A stretch of DNA of 64,000 bases from JAJFUV01 sp964561215. Lineage in GTDB: Bacteria; Acidobacteriota; Terriglobia; Bryobacterales; Bryobacteraceae. Positions 26,340 through 34,805 of this stretch are shown piece after piece; positions within the stretch are counted from its first letter, which is position 1, and each line of letters begins with the position of its first letter. The translations under genes and the position numbers were made by a program. The notes beneath the pieces are model-generated. The model had not been told where the DNA came from. It was given only the letters and a program-made list of their open reading frames with translations, and ran no database searches. Location: NCBI GenBank assembly GCA_964561215.1, contig CAZLOS010000004.1, forward strand, positions 62,001 to 126,000. Direction: 5' to 3'.

Positions 26340-26539
26340 GATTTCCTCCTTGCTTTGCCCGGCGGAACTCCGCCAAGACGCTCCACGGGGAGCGGGATTA
26401 TCGGCTCTTACGTTTGAGATTGCGGGAGCAGGAAATGCTCGTTCGCGTCGATTTCAATTTCCGTTATAGCATGTTTGCCGCGCCGTACGCGGCGGCCGCT
26501 GAAACCGGTACCAAGAACCGAATGCCCGCGCGCGGGGGA

Positions 26540-27352
26540 TTACAGGTGGAAGTTGATCTCCACACTTGCCCTGACGGGAACGGGTCTGCCGTTCTTCATC
26601 CCCGGGCGGAAGCGCCAGTCGCGAACGCACTCGATGGCCTTGGCATCCAGGCCCGGATCGAGTGAACGCCGGACCTCGATCGCGCCTGCTGTGCCGTCCG
26701 GCTGGACGACGATATCGAGCAGAACGGACCCTTGCACTCGGGCGGCGCGGGCGGCCTCGGTATAGTCCGGCTCGCGCTTGCGAATCAGCATAGGCGCGGA
26801 GACGCCGTTGCCTATCGTATATATGCCCTGGGTGTCCCGCTGGTTCAGTGGGGTGGGGACCGGAACAAGGGCGGGGAGCGACTTCGCGACACGGCCGGCC
26901 TTCACCGCGGCGATGATCCGGAGCGCCTCCGGCCGGCTCACGCCTTGGATGGACGGGACCCGAAATGGGGCCTCTATCGTGACAAGCGAGATCAAGCGGC
27001 TATCGACGAACACGCCGACCTGCTTCCCGATGCTCTTCCCGGACAGTTCAAATACTCGCCGCGAGGCAGCCTCATTCAGCGTCAGTTGAACGCTGAGCTC
27101 ATCTGTCGCATAGGGGCTGAATCCCGCCGAGACCACATCGGACTGCGTGACAATCGCCGAAGTGGCAAAGCAGTACCCTCTGCCCGTCCTGGGGTACCGC
27201 ATCGGCCGGCTGGCCTGATTGGCGACGCAGGGCGCCACCCAATAGATCCCGATCGTCAGGGGCTGCTCCGTCCCAGGGCTCGGCGCCATCAAGGCACACA
27301 AACCAAGTGGAATCGTTGCCGCGACGAGAACGCCCGTCCACGATCCTGCCAT
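26540..27352 (-). CDS. SecD head-like domain fused to TonB C-terminal domain
   Basis: A 270-residue envelope protein with an N-terminal membrane/signal segment (GVLVAATIPLGLCALMAP). Residues about 80-160 (LTLNEAASRRVFELSGKSIG, FVDSRLISLVTIEAPF, GVSRPEALRIIAAVKAG) resemble the periplasmic head repeat of SecD. Residues about 185-270 are a TonB C-terminal domain (PDYTEAARAARVQGSVLLDIVVQ, CVRDWRFRPGMKNGRPV). It would span the periplasm, perhaps energising an outer-membrane receptor. ATG 27352 is chosen. A TATACT box lies only six bases upstream of it, so a leaderless or alternative start should be considered. Confidence 0.75.
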   Translation of the reverse strand: MAGSWTGVLVAATIPLGLCALMAPSPGTEQPLTIGIYWVAPCVANQASRPMRYPRTGRGYCFATSAIVTQSDVVSAGFSPYATDELSVQLTLNEAASRRVFELSGKSIGKQVGVFVDSRLISLVTIEAPFRVPSIQGVSRPEALRIIAAVKAGRVAKSLPALVPVPTPLNQRDTQGIYTIGNGVSAPMLIRKREPDYTEAARAARVQGSVLLDIVVQPDGTAGAIEVRRSLDPGLDAKAIECVRDWRFRPGMKNGRPVPVRASVEINFHL

Positions 27353-27393
27353 GAGAAAAGTATACTCCCGCACGCGCGCCGGGAGGCGTCACG

Positions 27394-28128
27394 TCAGCCC
27401 GTATCTCGCAGAAGCTGCAAGAACTTTTGGAAAAGTTCCACCGCCGGTGCCTGTTGCTGCGGTTCGGCGCCGTGCGTCTCCATCCATTCGAGTGCAAGCG
27501 TCAGCGGCATCCAGCGCGGGCTCTCCTGCCCCAACCGGTAGAGCGCCTGCCAGGGCCGCACCGGCAGCAAGAGCCCCTGGACCGTCTCCCGCGTGGGCCG
27601 CCGGCAGTATTCGGCGGGCGTCAGCACCAGATGCTCGCGGCACTGCAGGGGGCGCGCCTCATAGATACTGCACGATTCGTCTTCCAGGAAAGGACAGGGG
27701 ATCCCCAGGTCGAGGTAAGCGTCGAGCAGCGCGTCGTGCCCCGCCAGGTCCAGTTCCCCCGCGGAGCGCATGGCCGGGCCCAGTCCGGCGGCGTCGGCCC
27801 GGCGAACGGCCTCGGCGAAGCGCCCGCGCACCACGCGCCGGCGCTCGGGCGGCAGCGCGTCCACCACCCGGGCCAGGTGCCGGGCCTCCGCTTCGGTGAC
27901 CGGCACAAGGGACCGGCAGCACGCTCCACAGCCCTTCCTGCAGGTGATGGCACGCCCCGCGTCGGAGGCGCGGGCCTTGGCCAACTCCACGATCGCGTCC
28001 GAAAAGCCCTGCAGGACCGGCAGCAGTCCGGTAGGCGTTACCGGGGCAACAGGCAGGCGGACCGACGCCGAAATCGTGCGATCCGCCAGTTCCATGTTGA
28101 AGCTGAAGACAACGCTGCCGTCAACCAC
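27394..28128 (-). CDS. YkgJ-family cysteine-cluster protein
   Basis: A 244-residue cytoplasmic protein with CRKGCGACCRSLVPVTEAEA, then CPFLEDESCSIYEARPLQCREH, the eight-cysteine pattern of the YkgJ/zinc-or-iron-chelating group. Function is unknown; a metal cluster is likely. The start is uncertain: GTG 28128 gives VVDGSVVFSFNMEL, and ATG 28095 is the alternative. It lies 43 bases downstream of the CpaE-like gene, probably in one operon. Confidence 0.8.
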   Translation of the reverse strand: MVDGSVVFSFNMELADRTISASVRLPVAPVTPTGLLPVLQGFSDAIVELAKARASDAGRAITCRKGCGACCRSLVPVTEAEARHLARVVDALPPERRRVVRGRFAEAVRRADAAGLGPAMRSAGELDLAGHDALLDAYLDLGIPCPFLEDESCSIYEARPLQCREHLVLTPAEYCRRPTRETVQGLLLPVRPWQALYRLGQESPRWMPLTLALEWMETHGAEPQQQAPAVELFQKFLQLLRDTG

Positions 28129-28171
28129 GCTCCAAGAATACCCTATCGGCTGCTGTGGCCGGCGGAAACGG

Positions 28172-29347
28172 TCAACTTGTTGGGCCCGTTCCCTGCCGCT
28201 TCCAGAACGGGAGCCGGGGCTTGGGCTGGGCCGCGCCGGAAGGAGTTGCGCCTGTATTCTGAGCCAAATGCCGGGTGAACTCAAGAAACGCCTTTCCCAG
28301 TTCCGTCTCAGGCCTGACAAACCCGCCTTTCAGCGAAGCGTCGCGCACGGTCTGCCACTCTTCCGGGAACACACCCGCCACGTTCCGGTCCAAAACCTGC
28401 TGCAGATCGGAAGGTTTCAAGTCATTCTTGCGCCAGCGGTTCACGATCACGCCGACCCTCTCCGCCTCGACACCCTGCTCGTCCAACTCCTCGCACCTCT
28501 CTTGCGCCAATCTCAGAGCGGGCAATTCGGGGCTGGACACCAGGTACACCCGATGGGCGTGCCGGAGGAACTCCGTCCTTCCATCCTCGAAGCCCTCCGG
28601 CAAGTCCACCAGAATGCTGTCGTAGCGCGACCTCAGGAACCGCAGCAGTTGATGATACGGGATCCAGGGCAAGCCGGTCCGCTCCTCGAAGGGGAGCCTG
28701 GGGAGCAGGTCGATCTCTTCCTCCCGGATGACAGACTCGGCCCACAGGGATGAATCCAACCGGTCGGCTTTGAGCAGGACCTCGGTCAGCGAGCACTTGG
28801 GAGTGCAGTTCATCAGGGTAGCCAGGATGCCGGACCGAAGGTCGCCTTCGATGAGGAGGATTCTCTGGCCGAGGCCGGTCCGCAAGCTCCTGGCCGCGTT
28901 GAGAGCGACGGTAGTACAACCGCTGCCGGCTTTTGCGGGCATGAAAACCATCAGATTCTCCGGCATCCCGCCTGGAAGCCTATGGATCGCCCGGTCAATT
29001 GCCAGCTCAAAAGTCTCCTGCGTGACGTCGGACAGGAACAACATCTCGACACCCGCGGCATCGGCGTGGCGCTGAATCTCCGATTGCGGCTCGGATGCGA
29101 GGCCGATCATGGCTGTGATGGGGCACTGCACGGAGATGGCCATCACCAGGTCCGGGGCAAGTTCCCCGTCGAGGGAATCGCAGAATAACAGGCCGCAATC
29201 GTTGCTGTTGACTGCGCGCGCCACCGCGTACGGGCCGGCCTTGGAGTCGAGAACTTTGCAGATGCTTACAAACCCGGAGCGGGCCGCCAGGCCTTCGAGA
29301 GTCCTGGCGGTTTCAGGCTGATCTGTCAGAACAATGGCGGTGAGCAC
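28172..29347 (-). CDS. CpaE/TadZ-like ParA-superfamily ATPase with degenerate receiver domain
   Basis: A 391-residue protein. Residues about 1-120 look like a response-regulator receiver without clear phosphorylation residues. Residues about 130-360 are a MinD/ParA-type ATPase: MPAKAGSGCTTVALNAARSL is a deviant P-loop in which the usual GK is GC, followed by LLIEGDLRSGI and SILVDLPEGF. Such proteins position Flp/Tad pili. The tail is proline-rich. No other tad gene is in the window, so a different polar or regulatory role is possible. Confidence 0.8.
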   Translation of the reverse strand: MLTAIVLTDQPETARTLEGLAARSGFVSICKVLDSKAGPYAVARAVNSNDCGLLFCDSLDGELAPDLVMAISVQCPITAMIGLASEPQSEIQRHADAAGVEMLFLSDVTQETFELAIDRAIHRLPGGMPENLMVFMPAKAGSGCTTVALNAARSLRTGLGQRILLIEGDLRSGILATLMNCTPKCSLTEVLLKADRLDSSLWAESVIREEEIDLLPRLPFEERTGLPWIPYHQLLRFLRSRYDSILVDLPEGFEDGRTEFLRHAHRVYLVSSPELPALRLAQERCEELDEQGVEAERVGVIVNRWRKNDLKPSDLQQVLDRNVAGVFPEEWQTVRDASLKGGFVRPETELGKAFLEFTRHLAQNTGATPSGAAQPKPRLPFWKRQGTGPTS

Positions 29348-29396
29348 ACCACCCCCTCGCGCTGTGCGTTAGATCTTCAGGTTCAATCTTAGCGGA

Positions 29397-29425
29397 AGTA
29401 TATACTCGCCGTGGCTCCTGTTCAA
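29397..29425 (-). promoter_or_regulatory. Promoter of the CpaE-like gene
   Basis: On the minus strand TTGAAC (29420-29425), 17 bases, then TATACT (29397-29402), 50 bases before the CpaE-like start. Confidence 0.6.
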
Positions 29426-29467
29426 TAGATGAAATCAACTTTTGGCGGAACCACTTCGGTCCGCGCT

Positions 29468-29496
29468 TTGGTGAGGTGGCCCGCCGGGTGTATACT
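29468..29496 (+). promoter_or_regulatory. Promoter of the acyltransferase-like gene
   Basis: TTGGTG (29468-29473), 17 bases, then TATACT (29491-29496). It is divergent from the promoter 43 bases away that serves the CpaE-like gene. Confidence 0.6.
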
Positions 29497-29608
29497 CTGC
29501 CCAGGGCAGATAGCCGGGCCAAAAGTCCCGGCTCGATCATCGGCAGTTCCCGGCGCGACCGTATCCCCGGCCAAGGCCGCCGTTCGCGATGGCCGAGGGA
29601 GAGGAGAC

Positions 29609-30733
29609 ATGGCGAGGATTGAACTGGTTGATGCGGAGCGGCTCGTCGCGCTTCGGCTCGCCTCAGGTGGAAAAGACGAGTGGCTGACGTGCCTCGCGGC
29701 TTTCCTCGAAAACGGTCTCCACGCATACGCGGACAACGTACACGCCGGGCTGGAAGCCATCCTCGTGGATGGGACTCCCTTGCCACTGCTGGTGAATCTG
29801 GGAAAAGGCGGACCCGCGGCTTGCTCGCCGTACTCGCGCTATGTGTCTTACTCACTCGATGAAACGGCGAAACGCCATCCCGCCTTGCCACACCGGCTGC
29901 TTGAGGCGGCGGCCAGTCCGGCGGCCTGGTTCTTTCGCCGGGCCGGCATCGACCGGGTCGTCTCCGTCAACAACTGGCTCATTGCCACGAATCCCAGCCT
30001 GAGCCTCAACGCCGACGAGGTGCGGGAACTGACTGCTTTTCTGGTCAACCGGCACCCGGATCGTGCGATCGTCCTGCCAAACGTCAATCCTCGAACGGAC
30101 GGCCCTCTGATCGACGCGCTCCGCGGAAGCGGCTACCGGTTCGTGCGCAGTCGTCGCGTCTATATGGTGAACACGCGGGACGGCGACCATCTGCTGCATC
30201 AGAACGCCCGCCGCGACCGTTCGCTGCTTCGCAGGACACCGTACGAGATCGTCTCCGATCCGCGGGAACTGGCGCCTCACGCGGAACGGCTCGCGGAACT
30301 TTATAAGCGCGTTTATCTGGGAAAGCATTCGCACCTCAACACCGCTTTCAACGCCCGCTTCTTCTCGCTGGCGTTGTCCTCGCAAGTCCTGGAATTCCGC
30401 TGCTTTCGCCGGGAGGGAAGAGTGGATGCCTTCGTGTCATTCTTTGTGAAAGACGGGTTGATGACTGCGTCGATGGCCGGCTACGACCAGCAATTGCCCC
30501 GTTCTCTTGGCCTGTACCGGATGGCTGTTGCCAGTGTCCATGCGGAAGCTGCGGCAAGGGGGCTCCCCCTGAATCTCAGCGCCGGCGCCGGCGCTTTCAA
30601 GAAACTCCGGGGTAGTGTACCGGTCGAGGAGCTCGAAGCGGTATACGACCGCCATCTGCCGGTAAGGCAGCGGGCCGCATGGCTCGCCCTCGCGACTGCC
30701 AGCCACGCGGCCGCCGCAGTCGTAGCCGACTGA
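29609..30733 (+). CDS. GNAT-fold (FemAB-like) N-acyltransferase-like protein
   Basis: A 374-residue cytoplasmic protein. ATG 29609 follows GAGGAG. The C-terminal 150 residues have the pattern of the large GNAT/FemAB-like group: HLNTAFNARFFSLAL, VDAFVSFFVKDGLMTASMAGYD and LNLSAGAGAFKKLRGSVPVEE, then YDRHLPVRQRAAW. It likely transfers an acyl or aminoacyl group; donor and acceptor are unknown. It has its own promoter and stands alone. Confidence 0.7.
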   Translation: MARIELVDAERLVALRLASGGKDEWLTCLAAFLENGLHAYADNVHAGLEAILVDGTPLPLLVNLGKGGPAACSPYSRYVSYSLDETAKRHPALPHRLLEAAASPAAWFFRRAGIDRVVSVNNWLIATNPSLSLNADEVRELTAFLVNRHPDRAIVLPNVNPRTDGPLIDALRGSGYRFVRSRRVYMVNTRDGDHLLHQNARRDRSLLRRTPYEIVSDPRELAPHAERLAELYKRVYLGKHSHLNTAFNARFFSLALSSQVLEFRCFRREGRVDAFVSFFVKDGLMTASMAGYDQQLPRSLGLYRMAVASVHAEAAARGLPLNLSAGAGAFKKLRGSVPVEELEAVYDRHLPVRQRAAWLALATASHAAAAVVAD

Positions 30734-30738
30734 CGCCG

Positions 30739-30752
30739 GACCGGTACCGGTC
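30739..30752. terminator. Palindrome between convergent genes
   Basis: GACCGGTACCGGTC, a perfect 14-base palindrome, lies between the stops of the acyltransferase-like gene and the glycosidase-like gene. It could fold as a five-pair stem with a four-base loop. No T-run follows. Confidence 0.35.
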
Positions 30753-32460
30753 AAGGCGCGATTTCGGGCGGGGCGACGCGGTTGGTGTGAACGTGCTCGG
30801 CGTGATAGATACGCACGAGTTCGGCGAAGGCTTCCCGCAACACCGGTCCCCGCGGCTTGCCGCCCATCCTGCGCAGCTCATCGTCGATCAGGGCGCGAAG
30901 ATACAAAATCCGCCAGCGCCAGGCGCGTCTCGCTTGGGGCGTAAGCCGCCGATCCGCCTTGCGCAATAGTTCGTACGCTTCCACGGTCTGATGTGGCGGG
31001 GCCTCGAAACGCCCCCTCCTGCGCCGGTGATTGGCCTCAAGAATACTCACCGCCCGAACCACGTCCTCGGCCACGCCGGGGGAGAACTCCGAGGCGGCAT
31101 ACTCGCGGACCGTATCCTGCGCCGTCCGCCGCGGGTCCCAGTAGAACTGGCTGCAGATGGCCTTGTTCAGGTCTTCGTAAATGCCTTCGGAATAAGGGAA
31201 TCCACCGGAAATCCTACCGGCGACCTGGTTCCAGAGTTGCTGCAGGTGCGCGGGGAGAGGGCTCGCGCCGTACCCGCCCCACGGCGACATGCCCCACATG
31301 CTGATTTCGGGGAAGTTCACCAGCGGCAGGCCACCGGGCACGCCGCGATCGAGCGGATAGCGCGGGAAGTCCTCGTGCGCGTCGGCCATGATGTAGTCCG
31401 CCCAGCTCTTGTCCTCGGCCAGAACCTTGGTCAGTCCTTCCCACTCGCCGGCCGGAGGTGTGTCGAACATCCATGTGGAGACCACGGTCTTGAAATGCGG
31501 ATTTTTTGAACGCGCCAGACGGGTGAAATCGCGGCAGATCTGAACATAGCCGCGGGATCCCCACGGCCAGCACCGCGGGCAGCCGCAGCCGCCCTCGTCG
31601 TAAGGCCAGTAGACGGCGAAGTCGAGGCCCACGCCGCGATACTCGTCCAGCAACCGCGCCCAGGCGTCCAGCAGGTACTGGCGGCCCGCGGGCAGGCTGG
31701 GGCACAGGTTGACGCCCAGGTATCCCCGGCGGCCCCAGTCGTCCGGATACCGCTTCGCAAGCAGTTCCTTCGGAGCGGACTTGAACGTCTGGTTCGGGGC
31801 CACGAAGGCTCCCACCTGCAATCCGGCGCGCCTGCACGCCTGCATCATGGCGAGAATGCGTTTGAGGTTACTACGCGCCGCGGGATCTTCGTAAGAGGTG
31901 TACTGCCAGGCGGGGAACGCGAAGCCCACCGCGTTCACACCCCAGAGGGCGAGGTCCTCGACGTAGGTTTCGAGTTCCTCGATGGGCGCCGCCTCATAGA
32001 AGTTTCCGAAATGCGACGCGAGGTAGACGCCGCGCAGCGAGGCGGCGGGCCGCGAAGTGCCGCGCCATGTTCCTGGAGAGAACCTGCCGGAGTCGCATCG
32101 CGAGGTCCGGAACAGCTTGCCTAGTCCGTACAGGACGCCGCGCTCGTCGCCGCCGGTAACGCGAACCGCTCCGCGCGCGCCGTTGAAGATCGTGAATCCC
32201 TCGGCGCCGATTTCCGGGTCGACGCGCAACTCGATGGCGACGGCATTCGCGCCGGCGGCGGTCTGAACGCCGCACCGCTGGCTCACGCGGCGGCTGAAGA
32301 TGGCCACGGCCCTGTCCATGAGCGGCCCGTGCTTGGCCGGGAGCACGAGTCGCACAGGCTGAGCGGCCAGTGCGGGAAAAAGAGAGAAAATGGCAGCCGC
32401 AAAGAACACTGCAAGGCGCATCCGTCTGATGGGGCTGTTTGCCGCACTATAGCTGTTCAT
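30751..32460 (-). CDS. Secreted glycoside hydrolase-like protein (GH20/GH67-type N-domain plus barrel)
   Basis: A 569-residue exported protein. The signal peptide is AVFFAAAIFSLFPALAAQ. Residues about 75-135 (AEGFTIFNGARGAVRVTGGDERGVLYGLGKLF in parts) match the small alpha/beta domain that precedes the barrel in GH20, GH67 and GH84 enzymes. A TIM barrel follows (YLASHFGNFYE, LDFAVYWPYDEGGCGCPRC). Catalytic acids cannot be assigned with confidence. The start overlaps the preceding membrane-protein gene by four bases, so it is translated from the moeA operon, an unexpected partner. Confidence 0.72.
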   Translation of the reverse strand: MNSYSAANSPIRRMRLAVFFAAAIFSLFPALAAQPVRLVLPAKHGPLMDRAVAIFSRRVSQRCGVQTAAGANAVAIELRVDPEIGAEGFTIFNGARGAVRVTGGDERGVLYGLGKLFRTSRCDSGRFSPGTWRGTSRPAASLRGVYLASHFGNFYEAAPIEELETYVEDLALWGVNAVGFAFPAWQYTSYEDPAARSNLKRILAMMQACRRAGLQVGAFVAPNQTFKSAPKELLAKRYPDDWGRRGYLGVNLCPSLPAGRQYLLDAWARLLDEYRGVGLDFAVYWPYDEGGCGCPRCWPWGSRGYVQICRDFTRLARSKNPHFKTVVSTWMFDTPPAGEWEGLTKVLAEDKSWADYIMADAHEDFPRYPLDRGVPGGLPLVNFPEISMWGMSPWGGYGASPLPAHLQQLWNQVAGRISGGFPYSEGIYEDLNKAICSQFYWDPRRTAQDTVREYAASEFSPGVAEDVVRAVSILEANHRRRRGRFEAPPHQTVEAYELLRKADRRLTPQARRAWRWRILYLRALIDDELRRMGGKPRGPVLREAFAELVRIYHAEHVHTNRVAPPEIAP

Positions 32461-32867
32461 TCCGAGTTCCCTTTCGGCTCGGCGATCACCCGCCGTTCCA
32501 GCCAGGAGTAGTGGCGAAACTTGCGGGGCAGGTGCGAGCCGGCCGAGCCGATGACGAGCACCGCCAACAGGATCGCCACACGGTAGTTCCAGAAGAACGG
32601 AACCAGACAGAGCAGCGCCAGTTTGACAACGATCGTTGCGGTTCTACACTCGAAGAACCACGACCGCCAGTTGGGATAGGCTTCCATCACCCACAACAGT
32701 GCCCCGGTGCCTATGGTGCCATATAGCCACGGCAGCAGTTGCGCCGTTTCCACACCGAAGACGTGCCCGCCCAGAAGCACTCCCACCGCGGCGATGTGGG
32801 CCGTACGAAGCGCGATGTTCCAGGCCCGTGCGGCCGTCACTACACGGGGCGGTTGAGCGGTATTCAC
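32457..32867 (-). CDS. Small integral membrane protein
   Basis: A 136-residue protein with about four hydrophobic segments (TAHIAAVGVLLGGHVF, LLPWLYGTIGTGALLWVM, IVVKLALLCLVPFFW, AILLAVLVIGSAG). An early His in a membrane helix and the overall size recall small heme-binding or CopD-like membrane proteins, but no family is certain. It overlaps the MoeA-PBP gene and the glycosidase gene by four bases each. Confidence 0.7.
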   Translation of the reverse strand: MNTAQPPRVVTAARAWNIALRTAHIAAVGVLLGGHVFGVETAQLLPWLYGTIGTGALLWVMEAYPNWRSWFFECRTATIVVKLALLCLVPFFWNYRVAILLAVLVIGSAGSHLPRKFRHYSWLERRVIAEPKGNSE

Positions 32868-34789
32868 TGTGTGACGCGCGTCCCGGTCTCCCCTACTTCA
32901 TAGCCGCCCATTGCGAGTGCCTGTTCGCGGAACCGCGCCGAGCCAATGATCTCGAGCAGCAGCCGGACGCTGTCGCGCTCCAGCACAGCGGACGGAAAGA
33001 CGAGGTCATAGCGTTCCCGCGTGACCGGGATAAAGTCCAGATCGAGTGCGCGGGCTGCCGCCATGATACCCAGCCCCGTGTCGCCTCGACCCGAAGCCAC
33101 GGCCATGGCCACATTCATGTGCGTGTATTCCTCGTTTCGATACCCGGTGACTCGCGCGGGATCGATGCCGTGCTTCTTTAGTTCATAGTCGAGCAGAATA
33201 CGGGTCCCCGAGCCCGGTTGCCGGTTCACGAACGACACGTCCGGGCGCACCAGGTCCGAGATATCCTTGATCCCCTTCGGATTTCCCTTTTGGAGAATCA
33301 GGCCCTGCCAGCGGTGCACCAGCGTGATCAGCACCACGGGAATCCTGGTTATGTATTTGCGCACGTAGGAGCGATTGTAATCGCCGGTTTCCGTGTCCAG
33401 AAGGTGGCAGCCCGCGAAATGCGCGATTCCCCGATCCATGGCGATCAGGCCGCCCAGGCTGCCCACGTTGCTCGAGGAGATCGTGATCTTGCCTGCCGAC
33501 GCTTCTTTGACGAGGCTGCCCAGCAGATCGATCGTCAGGTCATGGGAGCCGATGGTGATGAGTCTCGTATCGAGTGCGCGCGCTGGCGTCAGGAGTTCGA
33601 CGCGCACCGCCTCCCCCTCCGAGTACCCGCTCACCCCAGGTGGGATGCGCAGAATACCGTCGCCTCGAACCATGGATGTCAGGACTCCCGCTCCCCCGCT
33701 GAGGGGCACGGCGACAGTGCGTTCGCCCACCTTGCCCAGGATGACGCGCACGTGTTCCTCGACCCCCGGCTTGGAGGGCAGCTTGCGGCCCATCACCGCC
33801 TCGATCGTCTCCGCTTCGGGCTCGATCGTGCCTTGCATCCGGTACAAAAGCGGCCCCACGAATTCGCGGAAGGCCACGGCCGCCGAGACGGGATAGCCCG
33901 GCACGCCGACCACAGGCTTGTCCCCCACGGCCGCCAGCAGCGTCGGTTTGCCTGGCATGACCGTGACACCGTGCACCAGCAGTTCCCCCATTTCCTCCAG
34001 CACCGACGGCGCATGGTCCTTCGATCCAGCCGACGACCCGGCTATGAGCAGGATCAAATCGTAGCCTGCGCCGAAGCCCTCGGTCACCGCGTTTCGAATC
34101 TCCGCCGGAACGTCGGGCACGGTTTGCGCGATCACCGCTTCGCCGCCGCAATCGGCCACCAGCGAGGCGAGGATCTGGCCGTTGACTTCGACGATTGCGC
34201 CCGGGGTGAGTTGCGCTCCGGCGTCCTCGGGCCGGACGATCTCATCGCCGGTGGGAACGATCAGGACGCGCGGCTTGCGGAACACCTCCACCGAGAGGAC
34301 TCCGGCAGCCAGCAGCGCTCCCTGGTCGTACGGCCGGATGCGCTGCCGCGCCGGCAGGAGGATCTCGCCTTTGACGATATCCTCACCCGCCTTGCGGACA
34401 TTCTGCCACGGGTAGACCGCCTCCCGGATCTCGTACTCTTCGCCTACGGCCTCCGTTTTTTCGATCATGACCACGGCGTCGGTGTCTTCCGGAAGAGGCT
34501 CGCCCGTGTTGACCGGCTTGGCTTCCGCGCCGCCGCGCAGCAGGACAGGACTCTCGGGCAACGCGGAGAACGTGGAGCTTGCCCGGACGGCCAAGCCGTC
34601 CACCGCTGCCCCATGGTAAGCCGGCACCGACCTGGAGGCGTACACGGGGCCGGCCAGGCAGCGGCCTAGCGCCTCCCGCACGGGCACAGTCTCCAGATCC
34701 GTGCGTGTGTTTTTAAAGCGCTTGAAGAAGATCGCCCGGGCCTCGCCGAGCGGTTTCAGGTTCCGGTAGTAGCGTTGTTCGCGTTTCAC
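32864..34789 (-). CDS. MoeA - periplasmic-binding-protein-like fusion
   Basis: A 641-residue protein. Residues about 1-410 are MoeA, which inserts metal into molybdopterin: HGAAVDGLAVRA, LIVPTGDEIV, LIAGSSAGSKDHAP, GVPGYPVSAAVAF. Residues about 420-640 are a PBP-like/LysR-substrate-type domain (ITISSSNVGSLGGLIAMDRG, VSFVNRQPGSGTRILLDYEL). This fusion is known in archaea and anaerobes using tungsto- or molybdoenzymes; the second domain probably senses or presents the oxyanion. It follows MoeA by 16 bases, so two MoeA paralogs are made together. Relation to the nearby AFOR is inferred. Confidence 0.9.
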   Translation of the reverse strand: MKREQRYYRNLKPLGEARAIFFKRFKNTRTDLETVPVREALGRCLAGPVYASRSVPAYHGAAVDGLAVRASSTFSALPESPVLLRGGAEAKPVNTGEPLPEDTDAVVMIEKTEAVGEEYEIREAVYPWQNVRKAGEDIVKGEILLPARQRIRPYDQGALLAAGVLSVEVFRKPRVLIVPTGDEIVRPEDAGAQLTPGAIVEVNGQILASLVADCGGEAVIAQTVPDVPAEIRNAVTEGFGAGYDLILLIAGSSAGSKDHAPSVLEEMGELLVHGVTVMPGKPTLLAAVGDKPVVGVPGYPVSAAVAFREFVGPLLYRMQGTIEPEAETIEAVMGRKLPSKPGVEEHVRVILGKVGERTVAVPLSGGAGVLTSMVRGDGILRIPPGVSGYSEGEAVRVELLTPARALDTRLITIGSHDLTIDLLGSLVKEASAGKITISSSNVGSLGGLIAMDRGIAHFAGCHLLDTETGDYNRSYVRKYITRIPVVLITLVHRWQGLILQKGNPKGIKDISDLVRPDVSFVNRQPGSGTRILLDYELKKHGIDPARVTGYRNEEYTHMNVAMAVASGRGDTGLGIMAAARALDLDFIPVTRERYDLVFPSAVLERDSVRLLLEIIGSARFREQALAMGGYEVGETGTRVTQ

Positions 34790-34805
34790 TGTGATGTCCC
34801 TCTAA

